Shown here: positions 7,051 through 9,394 of the stretch, one piece after another
Numbering within the stretch: the first letter of the stretch is position 1
Layout of the letters: the number at the start of each line of letters is the position of its first letter
NCBI GenBank assembly: GCA_021648585.1
Contig: JAKISM010000096.1
Span: forward strand, 1 to 9,394
Source: Devosiaceae bacterium
Lineage (GTDB): Bacteria; Pseudomonadota; Alphaproteobacteria; Rhizobiales; Devosiaceae
Length of the DNA: 9,394 nucleotides
Direction of reading: 5' to 3'
Position numbers and translations under genes: made by a program
Notes under the pieces: model-generated
Databases searched by the model: none
What the model was told of the DNA's origin: nothing
The model's input: the letters and a program-made list of their open reading frames with translations, nothing else

Positions 7051-7463
7051 TATATCACCGTAAAGCTAAGCTCGCCAGCGCTCTCAAGCGCAATATCAAA
7101 GGTAACTTCGCTAGCATGATCTGCTGAAAACTCAAGCGCAACAATTTGAAACGCCCCCTCAATCGTGCCAAAATCGGGCAATATAAGTTGCCAACTTCTA
7201 ATAGTGCCAGCAAAGAATAATTCACGGATTTTAGCATCAGAACTTTCGTCCTTAAAAATTCCAGCACCACTAAGCGAAGCACTTTTAATGCCACCACCTG
7301 CTAGTAGTTCTCGCCACCGACCAGCAGATTCAGCATCGGTTATATCGATGGAAGCTGCGTTAAATGATAGTGATTTAGTGCGAAGCCCAGCCACAGTTAA
7401 AAAACTACCTGCTCCAGTTTCATCAAGACGTAACAGCATATCTTTGCCACTTTGAGCACTCAT
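7050..7463 (-). CDS. Major tail tube protein, TP901-1 family (RcGTA gp9-like)
   Basis: This 137-residue protein is predicted to stack as hexamers to form the tail tube. It starts with SAQSGKDMLLRLDE, and the segment TVAGLRTKSLSFNAASIDIT (23-42) is typical of the TP901-1 major tail family. It continues with ESAGRWRELL (45-54), IKSASLSGAGIFKD (59-72) and the beta-rich end FDIALESAGELSFTVI. Length matches RcGTA-type major tail proteins (about 135). Unlike most neighbours it has its own clean Shine-Dalgarno site (GGAG, seven bases upstream) and is separated from the upstream gene by 26 nt, which fits a need for high expression of a repeated subunit. Its stop shares one base with the next start. 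Confidence 0.93.
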   Translation of the reverse strand: MSAQSGKDMLLRLDETGAGSFLTVAGLRTKSLSFNAASIDITDAESAGRWRELLAGGGIKSASLSGAGIFKDESSDAKIRELFFAGTIRSWQLILPDFGTIEGAFQIVALEFSADHASEVTFDIALESAGELSFTVI

Positions 7464-7470
7464 ATTATTT

Positions 7471-7474
7471 CTCC
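7471..7474 (-). promoter_or_regulatory. Shine-Dalgarno site of the major tail gene
   Basis: GGAG is seven bases before ATG 7463, in the 26-nt gap after the DUF3168 gene. It is one of few independent ribosome sites in this otherwise overlapping gene run. Confidence 0.65.
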
Positions 7475-7489
7475 AAATTTATAAATAAG

Positions 7490-7897
7490 TTAAATAGGTT
7501 CGCTCAATATTCTAAGGCTAATAGTTGCCAAAGCAGTTGAGCTTTTATTATCAATCATAGTTTCAGTTTTGATATGATTTACGTAGGTTACATGCAAATT
7601 AGCGCTAGATATATCTTGATTTAGAGCCACATCTAAAACCCTATCAACAATCTCTAAAACACTTTTTCGAGAAACGTGATTATGACGAGCATGAAGCAAA
7701 ATTCGATGCTCGTTAGTAGGCGTTTCATCGCCATCTTTTGAAATTATATCATGGCGAATTATCGCCACAAAGGGAGCTTGTTTTCGCTCCGGTGGCGCAT
7801 CAAAAATCGCATCTGATCCCAAATGAGAAACTAATTGCGCATCGTTTTTAAGCGCCAAAATCAGTTTTGTCTGTAATTCAATTATTGCATGTGCCAT
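7490..7897 (-). CDS. Tail terminator / tail completion protein, DUF3168 (RcGTA gp8-like)
   Basis: This 135-residue protein is predicted to cap the head-proximal end of the tail tube and join it to the head. The DUF3168 features are an N-terminal helix (ELQTKLILALKNDAQLVSHL, 7-26), then IFDAPPERKQAPFVAI (31-46), a segment EHRILLHARHNHVSRKSVLE (63-82) and a C-terminal beta strand STALATISLRILSE. Length is typical (about 130-140). It is slightly His-rich in the middle. The ATG shares one base with the upstream adaptor stop (TAATG), with only a weak upstream purine tract, so coupled translation is likely. A 26-nt spacer separates it from the major tail gene. Confidence 0.88.
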   Translation of the reverse strand: MAHAIIELQTKLILALKNDAQLVSHLGSDAIFDAPPERKQAPFVAIIRHDIISKDGDETPTNEHRILLHARHNHVSRKSVLEIVDRVLDVALNQDISSANLHVTYVNHIKTETMIDNKSSTALATISLRILSEPI

Positions 7898-8241
7898 TAG
7901 CCAACCACCACAATTTCAGAGCACAGGCATTTTAGATATGCTTTATGCCCATTAAAATCATTTACTGAAAGAACTTCTAAAATTCGAGAACGATAAATAA
8001 GACGATCGCCAACAGATAAATCATTGCGAAATCTAAGCAAAACAATATGAGAAGTTGCAATATTATTAGCATCGGCCTCACGCACTTCACGCCCATTGCT
8101 TGGGCTAACATTTGCCCAAACAGTTGCGATTAAAGCATAGCTCACAACATGCCCACCTGCCCCATCATCAGCCATGTTTTTTGCCTCAAGTTGCACCTTA
8201 TCTCTTAAAGTGCCAATAGCAGGGATTTTTTTAGCACTCAT
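7897..8241 (-). CDS. Head-tail adaptor / joining protein (RcGTA gp7-like)
   Basis: This 114-residue protein is predicted to form the head-closure ring under the connector (phage head-tail joining family). The signature is the early LRDKVQLEAKNMADDGAGGH segment (12-31), followed by VWANVSPSNGREVREADA (41-58), where a Trp-Ala-x-Val strand precedes a Gly-Arg-Glu turn. The RFRNDLSVGDRLIYRSRILEV run (70-90) is also typical. Length is usual (about 110). The ATG overlaps the connector stop by four bases (ATGA), and no clear Shine-Dalgarno site precedes it. The end shares one base with the DUF3168 start. Confidence 0.9.
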   Translation of the reverse strand: MSAKKIPAIGTLRDKVQLEAKNMADDGAGGHVVSYALIATVWANVSPSNGREVREADANNIATSHIVLLRFRNDLSVGDRLIYRSRILEVLSVNDFNGHKAYLKCLCSEIVVVG

Positions 8242-8816
8242 AATTTCACACTTTTATAAGGTGAGATAAGCGCATCAAAACCAGCTGGCACTATTGCGCC
8301 AGAGCCAGCAATTATTACCGCATCACGATGCTCAAACCAATAAGCAATAAGAGTAAATATCGCTTGCTTAAGAGTGTTTGGAACATCGTTAGGGCTTGCT
8401 CCAAAACCTGCAACATAATCAATTTCTATTGCCGCTCTTTCACGCATAATTACCTGCCCAGAAATGCTTTTGGGCAAAAATATCCTTGCTGGCGTTATGT
8501 TAGTTTCGGGTAAAAATTGCGCTAAAGGCAAGGTACTCGCATTGCCATCGTCATCATAAGTAGTAATTGCGCTTAGTGAAATAAGAGGGGCAATAGGAAG
8601 ATGTATAGTTCTATCACTTGGCCAACAATCACGCACCACTCGCCAGCTTTGCGAAATTAGTGCACGAGCCGTAATGCTCTCAACATGAATTCTTGCCGCA
8701 ACAATTAGTGAATTTATAAAACCATCTTCATTATTATCATCAACACGTAAAAATTCCTTCGTTTGAGCAAGCGTAACTGGCTCAAGTGCTGGCGCACTAA
8801 GCAAATATGATGTCAT
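8238..8816 (-). CDS. Head-tail connector, gp6-like / phiE125 gp8 family (RcGTA gp6-like)
   Basis: This 192-residue protein is predicted to form the ring that binds the portal and prepares the head for tail joining. Family features in order are PALEPVTLAQTKEFLRV (9-25), an acidic turn, INSLIVAARIHVESITARAL (34-53), ISQSWRVVRDCWP (54-66), HLPIAPLISLSAITTYDDDG (72-91), IDYVAGFG (132-139), VPNTLKQAIFTLIAYWFEHRD (145-165) and a C-terminal LISPYKSVKL. Length is normal (about 190-200). It follows the capsid gene after 64 nt containing a terminator-like hairpin and has only a moderate ribosome site (GTGAG six to nine bases upstream), so it may be expressed much less than capsid. Its stop overlaps the adaptor start. 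Confidence 0.92.
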   Translation of the reverse strand: MTSYLLSAPALEPVTLAQTKEFLRVDDNNEDGFINSLIVAARIHVESITARALISQSWRVVRDCWPSDRTIHLPIAPLISLSAITTYDDDGNASTLPLAQFLPETNITPARIFLPKSISGQVIMRERAAIEIDYVAGFGASPNDVPNTLKQAIFTLIAYWFEHRDAVIIAGSGAIVPAGFDALISPYKSVKL

Positions 8817-8848
8817 ATTGTTCTCACTTATTTTTAGTAGATAAAATT

Positions 8849-8871
8849 AGGGGCGAGATATTCCCGCCCCT
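8849..8871 (-). terminator. GC-rich terminator-like hairpin after the capsid gene
   Basis: In the minus-strand transcript a 10-bp stem (8862-8871 with 8849-8858) closes a 3-nt loop. It starts ten bases past the capsid stop. The stem includes a G-U wobble on this strand; the same pair would be an A-C mismatch on the plus transcript, so the structure favours leftward transcription. The tail is AATTTTAT, a weak U tract, suggesting partial termination or a 3' stabiliser rather than a full stop. Because the stem is GC-rich in AT-rich DNA it stands out. Confidence 0.6.
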
Positions 8872-8880
8872 TTTTAATGA

Positions 8881-9394
8881 TTAGCTAGCTGCAAATTTAA
8901 GCAACTTAATCGCATCAAAATCAGAAACTCCGCCACCAACTCTTTTAGTAGTATAAAATAAAACATAGGGTTTTGATGAATAAGGATCACGCAAAACATT
9001 CACGCCACGACGATCTACAATCAAATATCCACGTCTAAAATCACCAAAGGCAATGGAAGTTGAATCATTTGCAATATCAGGCATATCTTCTGCCTCAACC
9101 AACTCAAAACCAAGCAAAGAAGCACGACCATTTGGAGTTAATGAAGGTTGCCAAATATAATTACCATCAGCGTCTTTTAACTTACGAATAGCGGCTTGTG
9201 TTGAGCGATTCATCACCCAAGAAGCATTTTGACGATAGCCAGATTTAAGAGCATAAACCAAATCAATCAACACATCACTCTCGTCGGTAAGCGGGAAAGA
9301 CCCTGCCTCACCAGTTGGCATATAACCAAGATTACCCCAAGTCCAAGCACTTTCAGCAACCTGAGTTTCAGACAAAAAGCCAGTTGGTTTATTA
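8881..9394 (-). CDS. Major capsid protein, HK97 fold, C-terminal part (partial; RcGTA gp5-like)
   Basis: The frame is open to the right edge, giving 170 residues of the C-terminal part of the capsid protein. RcGTA-type capsid precursors are about 390-400 residues, so just over half is outside. A TTG at 9373-9375 is not the start: the frame continues upstream as NKPTGFL, a family motif. Other hallmarks are SWVMNRSTQAAIRKLKDADG, a GNYIWQPSL segment, the LLGFELVEAEDMPDI strand, AFGDFRRGYLIVDRRGVNVL and the C-terminal FDAIKLLKFAAS. The protein assembles the icosahedral shell. A prohead protease and portal gene would be expected further right. Strong expression is expected, and the hairpin just after the stop may uncouple it from downstream genes. 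Confidence 0.95.
   Translation of the reverse strand, partial: NKPTGFLSETQVAESAWTWGNLGYMPTGEAGSFPLTDESDVLIDLVYALKSGYRQNASWVMNRSTQAAIRKLKDADGNYIWQPSLTPNGRASLLGFELVEAEDMPDIANDSTSIAFGDFRRGYLIVDRRGVNVLRDPYSSKPYVLFYTTKRVGGGVSDFDAIKLLKFAAS

Noticed and set aside
8850..8876. Rightward intrinsic terminator, because TTTTT follows the stem on the plus strand
   Set aside because: No plus-strand gene ends there, and the stem has an A-C mismatch in that orientation; the leftward reading is better supported.
8881..9375. Complete 164-residue gene starting at the TTG at 9375
   Set aside because: The frame stays open to the window edge with the capsid motif KPTGF upstream, so this is an internal codon of a partial capsid gene.

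Overview
The window is one tightly packed, leftward-transcribed (minus strand) block of virion structural genes. It matches, gene for gene and in the same order, the head-completion and tail half of the Rhodobacter capsulatus-type gene transfer agent (RcGTA) cluster. That cluster is typical of Alphaproteobacteria, so the source is very probably an alphaproteobacterium. The DNA is AT-rich (two 60-base lines I counted were about 32% and 42% GC), unlike the GC-rich hosts in which this cluster is best known. I cannot name the genus. All identifications come from family hallmarks recalled and read in the translations; no database was searched.

Layout, in transcription order (right to left): the C-terminal part of an HK97-fold major capsid protein (8881-9394, running off the window); a 64-nt gap with a GC-rich terminator-like hairpin; head-tail connector (8238-8816, gp6-like); head-tail adaptor (7897-8241, gp7-like); tail terminator, DUF3168 (7490-7897, gp8-like); major tail tube protein (7050-7463, gp9-like); GTA gp10-family protein (6733-7050); small tail assembly chaperone (6551-6736); a very short tape measure (5993-6541, gp11-like); DUF2460 distal tail protein (5367-5993, gp12-like); DUF2163 hub (4480-5370, gp13-like); NlpC/P60 peptidase (4049-4483, gp14-like); a 77-nt gap with a hairpin; the 1286-residue TIM-barrel baseplate/fibre protein (111-3971, gp15-like); and the first 32 codons of a GH108 endolysin (1-97).

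The genes act together. The capsid shell is closed by the connector and adaptor. The terminator protein caps a tube of the major tail protein whose length is set by the tape measure. The gp12-gp15 proteins form the tip that binds and cuts the cell envelope. The endolysin would release particles from the producer cell. Seven of the eleven junctions between complete or partial genes are 1-nt or 4-nt stop/start overlaps, so translation is probably coupled. The remaining starts mostly have their own Shine-Dalgarno sequence. No reading frame is broken and codon-level constraint looks normal, which fits a functional element.

I see no integrase, IS element, tRNA, CRISPR array or plus-strand gene. 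Plus-strand open frames are shadows of the minus-strand genes. No stretch over 300 bases lacks a gene. Whether the element is a true GTA or a related prophage cannot be settled from this half alone; the strict RcGTA order, the GTA gp10 gene and the short tape measure favour a GTA.
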